The notes under the pieces were generated by a model. The model made no database searches. It was not told where the DNA came from and saw nothing but the letters and a program-made list of their open reading frames with translations. 64,000 nucleotides of DNA. It comes from Dyella sp. GSA-30 (GTDB lineage: Bacteria; Pseudomonadota; Gammaproteobacteria; Xanthomonadales; Rhodanobacteraceae). The stretch is from contig NZ_AP027042.1 of assembly GCF_027924605.1 (NCBI RefSeq), forward strand, positions 3,077,524 through 3,141,523, written 5' to 3'. Positions within the stretch are counted from its first letter, which is position 1; each line of letters opens with the position of its first letter. Shown piece after piece: positions 54,967-64,000 of the stretch. A program made the translations under genes and the position numbers.

Positions 54967-57855
54967 ATGTCAGATGTGACGATTAAACAATTGGCCCAGG
55001 TATTGAGCATGCCGGTCGACAAGCTGCTGACGCAGCTGTCCGAAGCGGGTATGCCTTTTTCCGACCCGGAGCAGGTCATCAGCAGCACCGAAAAGGTGAA
55101 ACTGCTGGGCTTTCTGCGCCGTACGCACGGTAAAAGCGAGGCCACCGTCGAGGCCGACGACAGCTCGCCGCGCCAGATCACGCTCAAGCGCCGCAAGGTC
55201 AGCGAACTGAAAGTCGCGACTCCGGGCGGGCGTGGTGCCGCAGCCGCCAAGACGGTCAACGTGGAAGTGCGCGCCAAGCGCACCTACGTCAAGCGCAGCG
55301 TGATCGCCGAGGAAGCCAGCGGCGATGCCACGCGCGAAGACGCCGTGCGCAAGCTGCAGGAATCGCAGCAGCAGCGCGACCACGAAGAGAACGAGCGCCT
55401 GGAAATCGAGCGCCGCCGCCACGCGGAAGCGGAGCAGCGCGCCGAAGAAGAGCGCCAGCAGGCCGAAGCCGCCGAGTTGCAGCGTCAGCAGGCCGAAGCC
55501 GAGGCACTGGCTGCCCAGGAGCGGGCTCGCGAAGCGGATGAAGCCGCCGCACGCCAATCGCAGGGCGAAGCGCAGGTCCCTGCCGTCGAAGCGACCCCTG
55601 CGGCCGCTCCGACCCCCACGCGTGCAGATAGAGACAAGACGCTGGTCATGCCGACGCAGAAGATTGACCCGAAGGCGCTGGGCATGATCCTGCCGCGCAT
55701 TCACGAGCCGCGTCGCCGCGAAATCAAGCCGGTGGCAGTGCCTGCACCGGCGCCCGCGCCCGCGCCGGCCCCTGCTGCCGCACCGGCCCACGCTCCTGCC
55801 CGTGCGGCTGGATCGCCGGCCCCGGCAGCCGGCAACGCTGCTGCCCCGGCCAACGCCGACGCACGCAACAAGCCGCGTCATGGCGGCGGTGGCGGTGGGC
55901 GCGATCGCGACGAAGGCCCGGGCGGCAAGCGTTTCGCCTCCGGTGAGCTGCATCTGAGCGATGCCGACCGCGCGCGCCGCTCCAGCAAGCGTGGCAAGCC
56001 CGGCAAGGGCGGCAACAGCCGCGACAACTTCCGTGGTGGCGGTACGCAGGCAGCCAGTGGTACGCATGGTTTCTCGCGTCCGACCGCTCCGGTCGTGCGT
56101 GAGGTAGTGATCGGCGACAACAACGTCGTGGCCGAGCTCGCCAACAAGATGGCGGTCAAGGGTTCGGAAGTGGTCAAGGCGCTGTTCAAGATGGGCGTCA
56201 TGGCGACCATCAACCAGACCATCGATCACGACACCGCCGTGCTGGTGGTGGAAGAACTCGGTCACAAGCCGGTCGACGTCAGCCAGGACAACGCCGAAGC
56301 GGCGCTCGCGGCACACACCCAGAATGCCGAGCTGGAGGGCGAGAAGGTCGCGCGTCCGCCGGTCGTCACCATCATGGGTCACGTCGACCACGGTAAGACC
56401 TCGCTGCTCGATTACATCCGCCGGACCAAGGTCGCCTCGGGCGAAGCCGGTGGCATTACCCAGCATATCGGTGCGTATCATGTGGAAACGCCCAAGGGCG
56501 TCATCACCTTCCTCGATACCCCGGGCCATGCCGCGTTCACCTCGATGCGTGCCCGCGGTGCGCAGTCCACGGATATCGTGGTGCTGGTGGTTGCGGCCGA
56601 CGACGGCGTCATGCCGCAGACGGCCGAAGCCGTGCAGCATGCGCGCGCCGCCAAGGTGCCGCTGATCGTTGCGGTCAACAAGATGGACAAGTCCGACGCC
56701 AATCCGGACCACGTCAAGCAGGGCCTGGGCGTACTGGAAGTGATCCCGGAAGAATGGGGTGGCGACACGCCGTTCGTGCCGGTATCGGCCAAGACCGGCA
56801 TGGGTATCGACGAACTGCTCGACGCCATTTCGGTTCAGGCTGAAGTGATGGAGCTGACCGCCGTCGAAGACGGCCCGGCCTCGGGTGTGGTGATCGAATC
56901 GAGCCTCGACCGCGGTCGTGGTCCGGTCGCCACCGTGCTGGTGCAGCAGGGTACGTTGAAGCGCGGCGACTTCGTTGTCTGCGGTATCGAATACGGCCGT
57001 ATGCGTGCACTGGTCGACGAGAACGGCAAGACCGTGCAGTCGGCCGGCCCGTCGATCCCGGTGCAGGTGCTGGGTCTGTCCGGCGTGCCCGAATCGGGTG
57101 ACGACTTCGTGGTCGTGGCCGACGAGCGCCTAGCGCGCGAAGTGGCCGCCGAGCGTCAGTTGAAGCGTCGCGAAACGCGCATGGTCAGCAAGGCCAACCG
57201 CCTGGAAGACATCATGGCGCAGATGAGCCAGGGTGCCGAGCAGCAGACGCTCAATATCCTGGTCAAGGCCGACGTGCAGGGTTCGGTGCAGGCGTTGCGT
57301 GAATCGCTCAGCCAGATCGGCAACGAGAATGTGAAGGTCAACGTGATCGCGGCCGGCGTCGGTGGCATCACCGAGTCCGACGCCACGCTCGCCGCCGCCT
57401 CGAAGGCGCTGGTGATCGGCTTCAACGTCCGTGCCGATGCCTCGGCACGCAAGGTGATCGATACGGCGGGCCTCGACGTCCGTTACTTCTCGATCATCTA
57501 CGACGTGATCGACCAGGTGAAGCAGGCCGCTTCGGGTCTGTTGGGCATGGAAGTGCGCGAAGAGATCATCGGTGTCGCGCAGGTTCGCGAAGTCTTCCGC
57601 AGCTCCAAGTTCGGCGCGGTGGCCGGTTGCATGGTCATCGAAGGCAACGTCAAGCGCAGCAAGCCGATCCGCGTGCTTCGCGACAACACCGTCGTGTTCC
57701 AGGGCGAACTGGAATCGCTGCGTCGCTTCAAGGACCTCGTCGACGAAGTACGCAACGGCATGGAATGCGGTATCGCCGTGAAGCAGTACAACGACGTCAA
57801 GGTCGGCGATCAGATCGAGTGCTTCGAACGTATCGAAGTGGCTCGTTCGCTGTAA
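54967..57855 (+). CDS. infB: Translation initiation factor IF-2
   Basis: GTPase that places fMet-tRNA on the 30S subunit. 962 residues. N-terminal IF2N domain ([23 protein letters not shown]), a long charged coiled-coil and Ala/Pro-rich region (about 115-360) including a run of AP repeats, a second IF2N-like segment, then the G domain with [14 protein letters not shown] (G1, ~470), DTPGHAAF (G3) and NKMDK (G4). C1/C2 domains end [12 protein letters not shown]. Length is in the usual proteobacterial range. Confidence 0.96.
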   Translation: MSDVTIKQLAQVLSMPVDKLLTQLSEAGMPFSDPEQVISSTEKVKLLGFLRRTHGKSEATVEADDSSPRQITLKRRKVSELKVATPGGRGAAAAKTVNVEVRAKRTYVKRSVIAEEASGDATREDAVRKLQESQQQRDHEENERLEIERRRHAEAEQRAEEERQQAEAAELQRQQAEAEALAAQERAREADEAAARQSQGEAQVPAVEATPAAAPTPTRADRDKTLVMPTQKIDPKALGMILPRIHEPRRREIKPVAVPAPAPAPAPAPAAAPAHAPARAAGSPAPAAGNAAAPANADARNKPRHGGGGGGRDRDEGPGGKRFASGELHLSDADRARRSSKRGKPGKGGNSRDNFRGGGTQAASGTHGFSRPTAPVVREVVIGDNNVVAELANKMAVKGSEVVKALFKMGVMATINQTIDHDTAVLVVEELGHKPVDVSQDNAEAALAAHTQNAELEGEKVARPPVVTIMGHVDHGKTSLLDYIRRTKVASGEAGGITQHIGAYHVETPKGVITFLDTPGHAAFTSMRARGAQSTDIVVLVVAADDGVMPQTAEAVQHARAAKVPLIVAVNKMDKSDANPDHVKQGLGVLEVIPEEWGGDTPFVPVSAKTGMGIDELLDAISVQAEVMELTAVEDGPASGVVIESSLDRGRGPVATVLVQQGTLKRGDFVVCGIEYGRMRALVDENGKTVQSAGPSIPVQVLGLSGVPESGDDFVVVADERLAREVAAERQLKRRETRMVSKANRLEDIMAQMSQGAEQQTLNILVKADVQGSVQALRESLSQIGNENVKVNVIAAGVGGITESDATLAAASKALVIGFNVRADASARKVIDTAGLDVRYFSIIYDVIDQVKQAASGLLGMEVREEIIGVAQVREVFRSSKFGAVAGCMVIEGNVKRSKPIRVLRDNTVVFQGELESLRRFKDLVDEVRNGMECGIAVKQYNDVKVGDQIECFERIEVARSL

Positions 57856-57862
57856 GAGCGGA

Positions 57863-57967
57863 GTTGGGAGATGGGTAGCGGGAGCGCATGCTCCCGCGCC
57901 TCGCAAGTCGGGGCGTTGGCCGTTTCGGCGGCAGCCGGTTTTCGCGCCCCCACAACCCGTCTCCCAC
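57863..57967. repeat. Nested inverted repeat between infB and rbfA
   Basis: The outer arms GTTGGGAGATGGGT (57863-57876) and ACCCGTCTCCCAC (57955-57967) are near-complementary. Inside lies a hairpin GCGGGAGC-GCAT-GCTCCCGC (57878-57897). Resembles a dispersed intergenic repeat inserted within the operon. Confidence 0.6.
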
Positions 57968-57993
57968 CCCCAAAGAATTTTTAAGGAGGCTCT

Positions 57994-58368
57994 ATGCCCT
58001 CACGCGATTTCAAACGTACCGACCGCGTCGGCGCCGAACTCCGGCGTGAGCTTGGCCTCCTGGTTCACAGCGCGGTGCGCGACCACGGCCTGCCGTCGGT
58101 CAGTGTGTCCGATGTGGAAGTCACCCGCGACCTGGACTGGGCGACCGTCTGGGTTACCGCGTTGATGCCCGAGCAATCGTTGCAGGCAGTCAAGGCGCTG
58201 AACGAGCTGAAAGTCGAATTTCGCCGCGAGCTGTCGCGCTCGATGCGCCTGCGCCGCGTGCCGGAGCTGCGCTTCAAGTACGACGACTCGGTCGACAAGG
58301 GCGAGCGGATCGAGCAGTTGCTGCGCGATTCGGGCGATGCGGGCAGTTCCGAGACGACAGACGAATAA
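57994..58368 (+). CDS. rbfA: Ribosome-binding factor A
   Basis: 30S maturation factor with a KH-like fold. 124 residues: RTDRVGAELRRELGLLVHSAVRDHGL at the N-terminus and LRRVPELRFKYDDSVDKGERIEQLL near the C-terminus are diagnostic. SD AAGGAGG is strong. truB follows after about 53 bp. Confidence 0.94.
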   Translation: MPSRDFKRTDRVGAELRRELGLLVHSAVRDHGLPSVSVSDVEVTRDLDWATVWVTALMPEQSLQAVKALNELKVEFRRELSRSMRLRRVPELRFKYDDSVDKGERIEQLLRDSGDAGSSETTDE

Positions 58369-58421
58369 TCGGCTTGGGCCAGACGCGCCCGTCCGTTTCC
58401 TGTTCCCCGTTCCCTAGCTCA

Positions 58422-59348
58422 ATGCGCATCAAATTCCGCAACCTGCACGGCATCGTCCTGCTCGACAAACCCCTGGGGCTCAGCTCCAACCAGGCCCTGC
58501 AGGCGGTGCGCAAGCTGCTGCGTGCGGAGAAGGGCGGGCACACCGGTGCGCTCGATCCGTTGGCGACCGGCCTGCTGCCGCTGTGCATGGGCGAGGCGAC
58601 CAAGGTTGCTGGCACCTTGCTGGGCTCGCGCAAGGCCTATCTGGCCGAATGCCGGCTGGGCGCCACCACTACCACGGCCGATCTGGAAGGCGAGATCGTC
58701 GCCGAGCGCCCGGTGCCTGAGCTGGACGAAGCCCGGATCGAACAGGCCCTGTCACGCCTGCGTGGCCGCATCACTCAGATACCCCCGGTCTATTCGGCGC
58801 TCAAGCAGGATGGTGAGCCGCTGTACCTGAGGGCGCGCCGTGGCGAGGACGTGGCTGCACCACCGCGCGAGGTGGATATCTATCGCCTGGACCTGCTGGA
58901 GCGGGCCGGTGATCGGCTCAAGCTCTATGTCGAGTGCGGGTCGGGCACCTATGTGCGCAGCCTGGCCGTGGACCTGGGCGAGGACCTGGGCTGTGGCGCG
59001 CATCTGACGGCGCTGCGACGCCTATGGGTCGAGCCCTTTCGCGAGCCGCGCATGGTCACCCTCGAAACCCTGCAGGCCGCCGCGGCGCAGGGTGACGCGG
59101 CCTTGCTGGCCCATGTGCTGCCGATCGCCGAGGGCCTCACCGACCTGCCGCAGCTGCGGTTGGACGCGGAGCAGAGCTTTGCCGTCTCACAGGGGCGTCA
59201 GATTCCGGTCGAGCCGTTGGTCGAGGAGACCCGGTACGCTGTCTTTGCCGATGACGGCCGCCTGCTGGCGCTGGCCGATATCCGGGAAGATGGAGTGCTG
59301 CGCATCGCCCGCGGCTTCAATTTGCCGCCTGGTGGAGCGATTTGTTAG
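58422..59348 (+). CDS. truB: tRNA pseudouridine(55) synthase TruB
   Basis: Makes pseudouridine 55 in the tRNA T-loop. 308 residues. The catalytic Asp lies in KGGHTGALDPLATGLLPLCMG (about 36-56), followed by KAYLAECRLGATTTTADLEGEI and GSGTYVRSLAVDLGEDLG. A C-terminal PUA-like domain ends the protein. The ATG at 58422 fits the family (MRIKFRNLHGIVLLDKPLGLSS); an upstream TTG in frame adds repeat-like sequence. Confidence 0.95.
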   Translation: MRIKFRNLHGIVLLDKPLGLSSNQALQAVRKLLRAEKGGHTGALDPLATGLLPLCMGEATKVAGTLLGSRKAYLAECRLGATTTTADLEGEIVAERPVPELDEARIEQALSRLRGRITQIPPVYSALKQDGEPLYLRARRGEDVAAPPREVDIYRLDLLERAGDRLKLYVECGSGTYVRSLAVDLGEDLGCGAHLTALRRLWVEPFREPRMVTLETLQAAAAQGDAALLAHVLPIAEGLTDLPQLRLDAEQSFAVSQGRQIPVEPLVEETRYAVFADDGRLLALADIREDGVLRIARGFNLPPGGAIC

Positions 59349-59367
59349 TCCAGGAGCTGTCATGCTC

Positions 59368-59397
59368 TTGTTGTCTAGGTGTATCAATCGTTAGAAT
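59368..59397 (+). promoter_or_regulatory. Candidate rpsO promoter
   Basis: TTGTTG (59368-59373) and TAGAAT (59392-59397) with 18-bp spacing, or TTGTCT (59371-59376) with 15 bp. It would give a leader of about 97 nt that contains the long inverted repeat at 59430-59475. Confidence 0.45.
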
Positions 59398-59429
59398 AGC
59401 CAGCTTGTTCCAAATCATTCATTCACAAG

Positions 59430-59475
59430 GCGAAGCTTGCGCAATGTCATCCCAGTGACATTGCGCAAGCTTCGC
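59430..59475 (+). promoter_or_regulatory. Perfect 20-bp inverted repeat in the rpsO leader
   Basis: The left arm 59430-59449 and right arm 59456-59475 are exact reverse complements with a 6-nt loop (TCCCAG). A further AAGGCG...CGCCTT pairing extends it outward past a small bulge. It ends 25 bp before the rpsO ATG. No T tract follows directly, so it is more likely an RNA regulatory or processing element than a terminator. Confidence 0.7.
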
Positions 59476-59500
59476 ATCGCCTTTTAAGGAAGAGATTCTC

Positions 59501-59770
59501 ATGTCCCTTACTGCAGAACAGACCGGCAAGATCATTGCTGATTTCGGCCGCGTGCCGAACGATACCGGTTCGCCGGAAGTCCAGGTGGCCCTGTTGTCGG
59601 CCCGTATCGACCACCTGACCGACCATTTCAAGACCCACAAGCAGGATCACCATTCGCGTCGTGGTCTGCTCAAGCTGGTCAATCAGCGCAAGTCGCTGCT
59701 GGGCTACCTCAAGAAGAATGACCTGGGCCGCTATCAGAGCCTGATCGAACGTCTCGGCCTGCGCCGCTAA
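59501..59770 (+). CDS. rpsO: 30S ribosomal protein S15
   Basis: Binds the central domain of 16S rRNA. 89 residues: [42 protein letters not shown] and the basic [22 protein letters not shown] motif are diagnostic. SD AAGGAAGAG. S15 usually represses its own translation; the preceding hairpin may be involved. It is followed by pnp, as in E. coli. Confidence 0.97.
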   Translation: MSLTAEQTGKIIADFGRVPNDTGSPEVQVALLSARIDHLTDHFKTHKQDHHSRRGLLKLVNQRKSLLGYLKKNDLGRYQSLIERLGLRR

Positions 59771-59796
59771 TCGACATCGACAAGGACACACACAAC

Positions 59797-61902
59797 GTGG
59801 CGAAAGTAACCAAGTCATTCCAGTACGGTAATCACGAAGTCACACTGGAGACGGGCGAAATCGCCCGCCAGGCGTCCGGCGCAGTCATGGTCAGCATGGG
59901 CGGGACCGTTGTCCTGGTCACGGCCGTAGCTGCTTCCAAGGCGCGCGATGGGCAGGATTTCTTCCCTCTCACTGTCGACTACGTCGAGAAGTTCTACTCG
60001 GCCGGCCGTATCCCCGGTGGCTTCTTCAAGCGCGAAGGCCGCCCGACCGAAAAGGAGACGCTGACCTCGCGTCTGATCGATCGCCCGGTGCGTCCGCTGT
60101 TCCCGGAAGATTTCAAGAACGAAGTCCAGGTCATCGCCCAGGTCATCTCGCTCAATCCTGAGATCGACGGCGATATCCCGGCCATCCTGGGCGCGTCCGC
60201 TGCGCTCACCCTGGCCGGTATCCCGTTCAAGGGTCCGATCGGCGCTGCTCGTGTCGGTTACGCCGATGGCAAGTACCTGCTGAATCCGACCGCTACCGAG
60301 CTGAAGACCTCCGACCTCGACCTGGTCGTCGCCGGTACGCACAACGCCGTGCTGATGGTCGAATCCGAAGCCAAGCTGCTCACCGAAGAAGTGATGCTCG
60401 GCGCCGTGGTGTTCGGTCACCAGCAGATGCAGGTGGCAATCGAAGCCATCAATGCGTTTGTGGCCGAAGCCGGCCGCAAGACGTTCCATTGGGAAGCCCC
60501 GGCGCGCAACGACGCGCTGTTCGATTCGATCAATTCGATTCTTGGCGACCGTCTCGAAAAGGCTTTCGCGATCCGCGACAAGCTGGAGCGTCGCGACGCC
60601 ATCAGCGCGCTCAAGGGCGACATCAAGACCGGCATCGCGCAGACCGCGGCGAATCACGGCTGGTCCGATGCGGATATCGGCAATGCCTTTGCCGAAATCG
60701 AATACACCACGATGCGCAGCGGCGTGCTCAAGACCAAGGTGCGTATCGACGGTCGCCAGCTCGATGACGTGCGTCAGATCACCGCGCGTGTCGACGTGTT
60801 GCCGCGCACCCACGGCTCGGCGCTGTTCACCCGTGGCGAGACGCAGGCGCTGGTCGTCGTCACGATGGGCACCACGCGTGACGCCCAGATCATCGATGCG
60901 CCGGAAGGCGAGTCGAAGGATCCCTTCCTGTTCCATTACAACTTCCCCCCCTTCTCGGTGGGCGAAGCGGGCCGCTTCGGCGCCCCGAAGCGTCGTGAAA
61001 TCGGTCATGGCCGTCTCGCCAAGCGCGGCGTCCAGGCGGTCAAGCCGACGATGGAGCAGTACCCGTATGTGCTGCGCGTCGTCTCGGAAATTACCGAGTC
61101 GAACGGCTCCTCGTCGATGGCCTCGGTTTGCGGTTCCTCGATGGCCATGATGGCAGCCGGCGTGCCGCTGAAGGCTCCGGTGGCGGGTATCGCCATGGGC
61201 CTGGTCAAGGAAGGCAACGATTTTGTCGTTCTGTCGGACATCCTGGGTGACGAAGATCACCTGGGCGACATGGACTTCAAGGTGGCCGGTACCGCCGATG
61301 GCGTGTCCGCGCTGCAGATGGACATCAAGATCGACGGCATCACCGAAGAGATCATGAAGGTGGCGCTGGAGCAGGCCAAGCGTGGTCGTCTGCACATCCT
61401 GGGCGAAATGGCCAAGGTGATCAGCGAGCCGCGTTCGGAAATGAGCGAATACGCCCCGCGTCTGCTCACCATCAAGATCCATCCGGACAAGATCCGCGAA
61501 GTCATCGGCAAGGGCGGCGCCACCATCCGCTCAATCACCGAAGAGACCGGCACCACCATCGACATCACCGACGACGGCACGGTCGTGATCGCTTCGGTCA
61601 ACCGCGAGGCAGCCAACGCCGCCAAGGCGCGTATCGAGCAGATCGTCTCCGACGTCGAGCCGGGCCGCATCTACGAAGGCAAGGTCGCCAAGCTGATGGA
61701 CTTCGGCGCATTCGTCACGATCCTGCCGGGCAAGGACGGTCTCGTCCACGTCTCGCAGATCTCCAACGAGCGCGTCGAGAAGGTCTCCGACAAGCTGAAG
61801 GAAGGCGATATCGTCAAGGTCAAGGTGCTCGAAGTGGACAAGCAGGGCCGTATCCGCCTGTCCATGAAGGCCGTCACCGAAGACGAGAACGCCAACGCTT
61901 AA
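59797..61902 (+). CDS. pnp: Polyribonucleotide nucleotidyltransferase (PNPase)
   Basis: Phosphorolytic 3'-5' exoribonuclease and degradosome member. 701 residues: two RNase PH domains (about 10-230 and 315-540; [27 protein letters not shown] in the second), a KH domain ([20 protein letters not shown], ~565-585) and an S1 domain ([23 protein letters not shown], ~620-642). GTG start 26 bp after rpsO, with AAGGA upstream. Confidence 0.96.
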   Translation: MAKVTKSFQYGNHEVTLETGEIARQASGAVMVSMGGTVVLVTAVAASKARDGQDFFPLTVDYVEKFYSAGRIPGGFFKREGRPTEKETLTSRLIDRPVRPLFPEDFKNEVQVIAQVISLNPEIDGDIPAILGASAALTLAGIPFKGPIGAARVGYADGKYLLNPTATELKTSDLDLVVAGTHNAVLMVESEAKLLTEEVMLGAVVFGHQQMQVAIEAINAFVAEAGRKTFHWEAPARNDALFDSINSILGDRLEKAFAIRDKLERRDAISALKGDIKTGIAQTAANHGWSDADIGNAFAEIEYTTMRSGVLKTKVRIDGRQLDDVRQITARVDVLPRTHGSALFTRGETQALVVVTMGTTRDAQIIDAPEGESKDPFLFHYNFPPFSVGEAGRFGAPKRREIGHGRLAKRGVQAVKPTMEQYPYVLRVVSEITESNGSSSMASVCGSSMAMMAAGVPLKAPVAGIAMGLVKEGNDFVVLSDILGDEDHLGDMDFKVAGTADGVSALQMDIKIDGITEEIMKVALEQAKRGRLHILGEMAKVISEPRSEMSEYAPRLLTIKIHPDKIREVIGKGGATIRSITEETGTTIDITDDGTVVIASVNREAANAAKARIEQIVSDVEPGRIYEGKVAKLMDFGAFVTILPGKDGLVHVSQISNERVEKVSDKLKEGDIVKVKVLEVDKQGRIRLSMKAVTEDENANA

Positions 61903-61925
61903 GTTCTGGCGTAAAGCGTATCGAC

Positions 61926-61960
61926 AAAAAGCCCGGTCTCGCGACCGGGCTTTTTGTTTT
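61926..61960 (+). terminator. Intrinsic terminator after pnp
   Basis: GCCCGGTC / GACCGGGC stem extended by AAAAA / TTTTT, loop TCGC, followed by TTTTTGTTTT. Confidence 0.92.
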
Positions 61961-61969
61961 AAGGGAGTA

Positions 61970-62024
61970 CCTGCATGCAGGGTGGTGTTTTAGCGAGTTG
62001 GTCGCGACCAACCGTGACGCAACC
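61970..62024. promoter_or_regulatory. Two palindromes upstream of phaE
   Basis: CCTGCATGCAGG (61970-61981) and TTGGTCGCGACCAA (61998-62011) are perfect palindromes. The second runs into GTCGCGACC-N5-TGACGCAACC (62001-62024), a motif shared with the right end of the REP at 27329-27352, so it may be a repeat remnant instead of an operator. A TGCTACCAT extended -10 candidate lies at 62037-62045. Confidence 0.45.
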
Positions 62025-62071
62025 GCAACCCCTGGCTGCTACCATGCCCTCATGTGATGGAGGACCCAAGC

Positions 62072-63199
62072 ATGGCCGATCAGCCAACCGATTTTCTAAA
62101 GGATTACCAGGCACTCGCGCAGCAATCCTGGGACGCGTGGACGCGCTATTTGCAGCAACAGCCCGCGGCTGTTTCTCCATTCGCGCCGTCGGGTTCCAGT
62201 ACCCGCGCGGACGACTTCATGACACGCAGCATGGCCGGTGCCAAGGCTTATGCCGACTGGTTGCGCAGCGCCGCCACCAGCGGTCTGGGGCAGGGCGGCG
62301 ATGACTGGCAGCGCCAGATGCAGGGTCTGTTTGCCGGCATGGGCGGCCAGCCGTTTACTCAGGCGTTTGCCGGGCTGGACGGTGCATCCGCGCAAAGTTT
62401 TTTCCAGCAGTGGCAGCACTGGATGCAGGCACAAAGCGGTATGGGTGCGATGCCAGGGCTTGCCGGCATGTCGGGTTTCAATGCCATGCCGAATTTCAAT
62501 GCGATGCCTAACTTTGGCGCGATGCCTAACTTCGGTGCCATGCCGAATTTCGGCTCGATGCCGGGCTTTGGCGATACCTCCGCCGCTTTTGGCTTCACGC
62601 GTGAACGTCAGCTACAGCAGCAGGCACTCGCCGCAGCCATGCGCGAATATGCCGAGACGGCCTCGCACTATCAGTCGCTGATCCAACAAGCCAACGCGCA
62701 AGGTTTCGAGCGCTTGCAGGCACAGCTTGCCGAGATGGCCAATACCGGCAAACACGTGGATTCGCTGAAGGCGTTGTACGACCTTTGGGTGGATGCCGCG
62801 GAAGAATGCTACGCGCAGATCGCACTGTCGACGGAGTTCAAACAGGTCTACGGCGCCATGGTCAACGCGCAGATGCGCGTGCGCCAGTTGCAGCAACAGC
62901 AGCTGGAAGCGGCATGTCGTGAGCTGGGCCTGCCTACGCGTAGTGAAGTCACCGCACTGGGCAAACGTCTGCAGGAACTACGCCGCGAAGTTCGTTCGGC
63001 GGCTGCAGCCACGCAGCCTGATGCTGGCGACAACTCCGACGCTTTGCGCGCCGAAGTGGCCGCACTCAAGCGCAAGCTCGCCGAGGCGCAAAAGAAAACC
63101 GATACCGCCGCAAGGACGGCAAAAAAGCCTGCGCCGGCCCGTTCGGCAGCACCGAAAAAGACGGCCGGCGCCAAGACCGGCACGCGTCGCAGCAAGTAA
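62072..63199 (+). CDS. phaE: Class III PHA synthase subunit PhaE
   Basis: Non-catalytic partner of PhaC in polyhydroxyalkanoate granule synthesis. 375 residues. The N-terminus (DFLKDYQALAQQSWDAWTRYL) and the central helical region (FQQWQHWM..., HVDSLKALYDLWVDAAEECYAQIALSTEFKQVYGAMVNAQMRVR) fit the PhaE family, which is poorly conserved. Residues 136-165 are five tandem F-(N/G)-(A/S)-M-P-(N/G) hexapeptides. The C-terminus is Lys/Ala-rich. SD GGAGG fixes the ATG at 62072. Confidence 0.88.
   Translation: MADQPTDFLKDYQALAQQSWDAWTRYLQQQPAAVSPFAPSGSSTRADDFMTRSMAGAKAYADWLRSAATSGLGQGGDDWQRQMQGLFAGMGGQPFTQAFAGLDGASAQSFFQQWQHWMQAQSGMGAMPGLAGMSGFNAMPNFNAMPNFGAMPNFGAMPNFGSMPGFGDTSAAFGFTRERQLQQQALAAAMREYAETASHYQSLIQQANAQGFERLQAQLAEMANTGKHVDSLKALYDLWVDAAEECYAQIALSTEFKQVYGAMVNAQMRVRQLQQQQLEAACRELGLPTRSEVTALGKRLQELRREVRSAAAATQPDAGDNSDALRAEVAALKRKLAEAQKKTDTAARTAKKPAPARSAAPKKTAGAKTGTRRSK
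62477..62566 (+). repeat. 18-bp tandem repeat inside phaE
   Basis: Five in-frame 18-bp units encoding a degenerate FNAMPN/FGAMPN hexapeptide (residues 136-165). Third codon positions vary between units, so the repeat is kept at protein level and is not a very recent expansion. Confidence 0.85.
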
Positions 63200-63208
63200 G
63201 GAACCGCG

Positions 63209-64000
63209 ATGAACGTACCTTTTCAATTCGATCCGGCCAGCCTGCTTGCCGAAATAAGTAGCTTCCAGCAAAAGCTTTCCGCGGGATTGAGCAACGTGCG
63301 TGGCATGGTCGAGCCGGAGTACGCCAATACCCCGCGCGAAGCGATCTATCGCGAAGACAAACTCACCGTATGGCATTTCAAGGGTGACAAGGCGCCGACG
63401 GCGAAAACACCCTTGCTGATCGTGTATGCGCTGGTCAACACCGCCTGGATGACCGACCTGCAAGCCGATCGTTCGCTGGTGCGTAACTTGCTGGCGCAGG
63501 GTGAGGATGTCTACCTGATCGACTGGGGCTACCCCGATGGCGCCGACCGTTGGCTGACGTTGGACGATTACATCAACGGCTATCTCGACCGCTGCGTCGA
63601 TGCGGTGCGTAAACGCCACAACCTGGACGCGATCAACGTGCTGGGCATTTGCCAGGGCGGTGCGTTCTCGCTGTGCTACACCGCGCTGCAGCCGGAGAAG
63701 GTGAAAAACCTGATCACCATGGTGACACCGGTCGATTTCCAGACGCCGGGCAATATGCTTTCGCACTGGACGCAGAACCTGGACGTGGATCTGTTTGTCG
63801 ACACGATGGGCAATATCCCGGCCGAGTTGATGAACTGGGTTTACCTCACGCTCAAGCCGGTGCGCCTGAACCAGCAGAAATATATCGCGCTGGTGGACAT
63901 TCTCGATAACCCGAAAGAGCTGGAAAATTTCCTGCGTATGGAACGCTGGATCTTCGACTCGCCCGATCAGGCTGGCGAAGCATTCCGCGAATTCATCAAG
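63209..64000 (+). CDS. phaC: Class III PHA synthase catalytic subunit PhaC (3' end beyond window)
   Basis: Polymerises hydroxyacyl-CoA into polyhydroxyalkanoate. The frame is open from the ATG at 63209 to the window end (264 codons; the family is about 355). It reads LLIVYALVNTAWMTDLQ, VYLIDWGYPDGADRWLTLDDYI and INVLGICQGGAFSL, where Cys148 of the G-x-C-x-G-G box is the nucleophile (Cys149 in Allochromatium). Length of the N-terminus and the phaE partner place it in class III. The catalytic Asp and His lie beyond the window. Confidence 0.93.
   Translation, partial: MNVPFQFDPASLLAEISSFQQKLSAGLSNVRGMVEPEYANTPREAIYREDKLTVWHFKGDKAPTAKTPLLIVYALVNTAWMTDLQADRSLVRNLLAQGEDVYLIDWGYPDGADRWLTLDDYINGYLDRCVDAVRKRHNLDAINVLGICQGGAFSLCYTALQPEKVKNLITMVTPVDFQTPGNMLSHWTQNLDVDLFVDTMGNIPAELMNWVYLTLKPVRLNQQKYIALVDILDNPKELENFLRMERWIFDSPDQAGEAFREFIK

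Noticed and set aside
54970-56712. 580-residue minus-strand open frame
   Set aside because: Antisense to infB; biased composition mirrors its Ala/Pro and Glu-rich region.
62477-62566. CRISPR-like array
   Set aside because: The short regular repeats are in-frame codons of PhaE with no spacers.
62978-63766. 262-residue minus-strand open frame over phaE/phaC
   Set aside because: Antisense to two well-supported genes; the plus-strand phaC frame has the synthase active-site box.

Overview
This 64-kb window is a GC-rich gammaproteobacterial chromosome segment. Gene order and family content point to the order Xanthomonadales (Lysobacterales), most likely Rhodanobacteraceae (the Dyella / Luteibacter / Rhodanobacter / Frateuria group). 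Reasons: the exbB-exbD-msbA-lpxK block, a Kdo kinase beside a family-9 glycosyltransferase, ffs directly upstream of dnaX-ybaB-recR, a 13-gene nuo operon with separate nuoC and nuoD, metY-rimP-nusA-infB-rbfA-truB-rpsO-pnp followed by class III PHA synthase genes, and short intergenic inverted repeats typical of xanthomonads. The genus is inference; a 16S or core-gene comparison would settle it.

Layout. 1-9.5 kb, envelope biogenesis: the end of a YgfX-like gene, lolC-lolD (lipoprotein release), comEC (DNA uptake), exbB-exbD (proton-driven energiser), msbA and lpxK (lipid A flipping and 4'-kinase), and a DUF6165 gene. 9.6-12.7 kb: a GT9 glycosyltransferase divergent from kdkA, which is translationally coupled to an MBL-fold hydrolase and followed by a DinB-fold gene. 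12.7-16.7 kb: tRNA-Ser(GGA), 4.5S SRP RNA, dnaX, ybaB, recR, a GNAT acetyltransferase and a HIT protein. 16.8-25.2 kb, mostly on the minus strand: an Slp-type lipoprotein, the moxR-DUF58-tgpA operon, a GT39 membrane glycosyltransferase on the plus strand, a GYF-RDD-pilin fusion protein, a YceF-type Maf pyrophosphatase and a small membrane-anchored protein. 25.3-37.3 kb: yceD-rpmF, fabH-fabD-fabG-acpP-fabF, pabB-pabC-mltG-tmk-holB, a PIG-L deacetylase and pilZ. 37.6-52.4 kb: nuoA-N (NADH:quinone oxidoreductase). 52.4-61.9 kb: initiator tRNA, rimP, nusA, infB, rbfA, truB, rpsO and pnp. 62-64 kb: phaE and the first part of phaC, cut by the window end.

The window is almost all core-genome genes with high coding density and frequent ATGA/TGATG stop-start overlaps. 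I see no insertion sequence, prophage, CRISPR array or obvious genomic island. The less expected features are small: a pilin head fused to an RDD membrane protein; an intrinsic terminator placed just upstream of rimP-nusA that could be an autoregulatory attenuator; a perfect 20-bp inverted repeat in the rpsO leader; a promoter that would make the yceD-rpmF mRNA nearly leaderless; a PabB carrying Ala where E. coli PabB has its catalytic Lys; several families of dispersed inverted repeats, one read into the C-terminus of ygfX; and a hexapeptide tandem repeat in PhaE.
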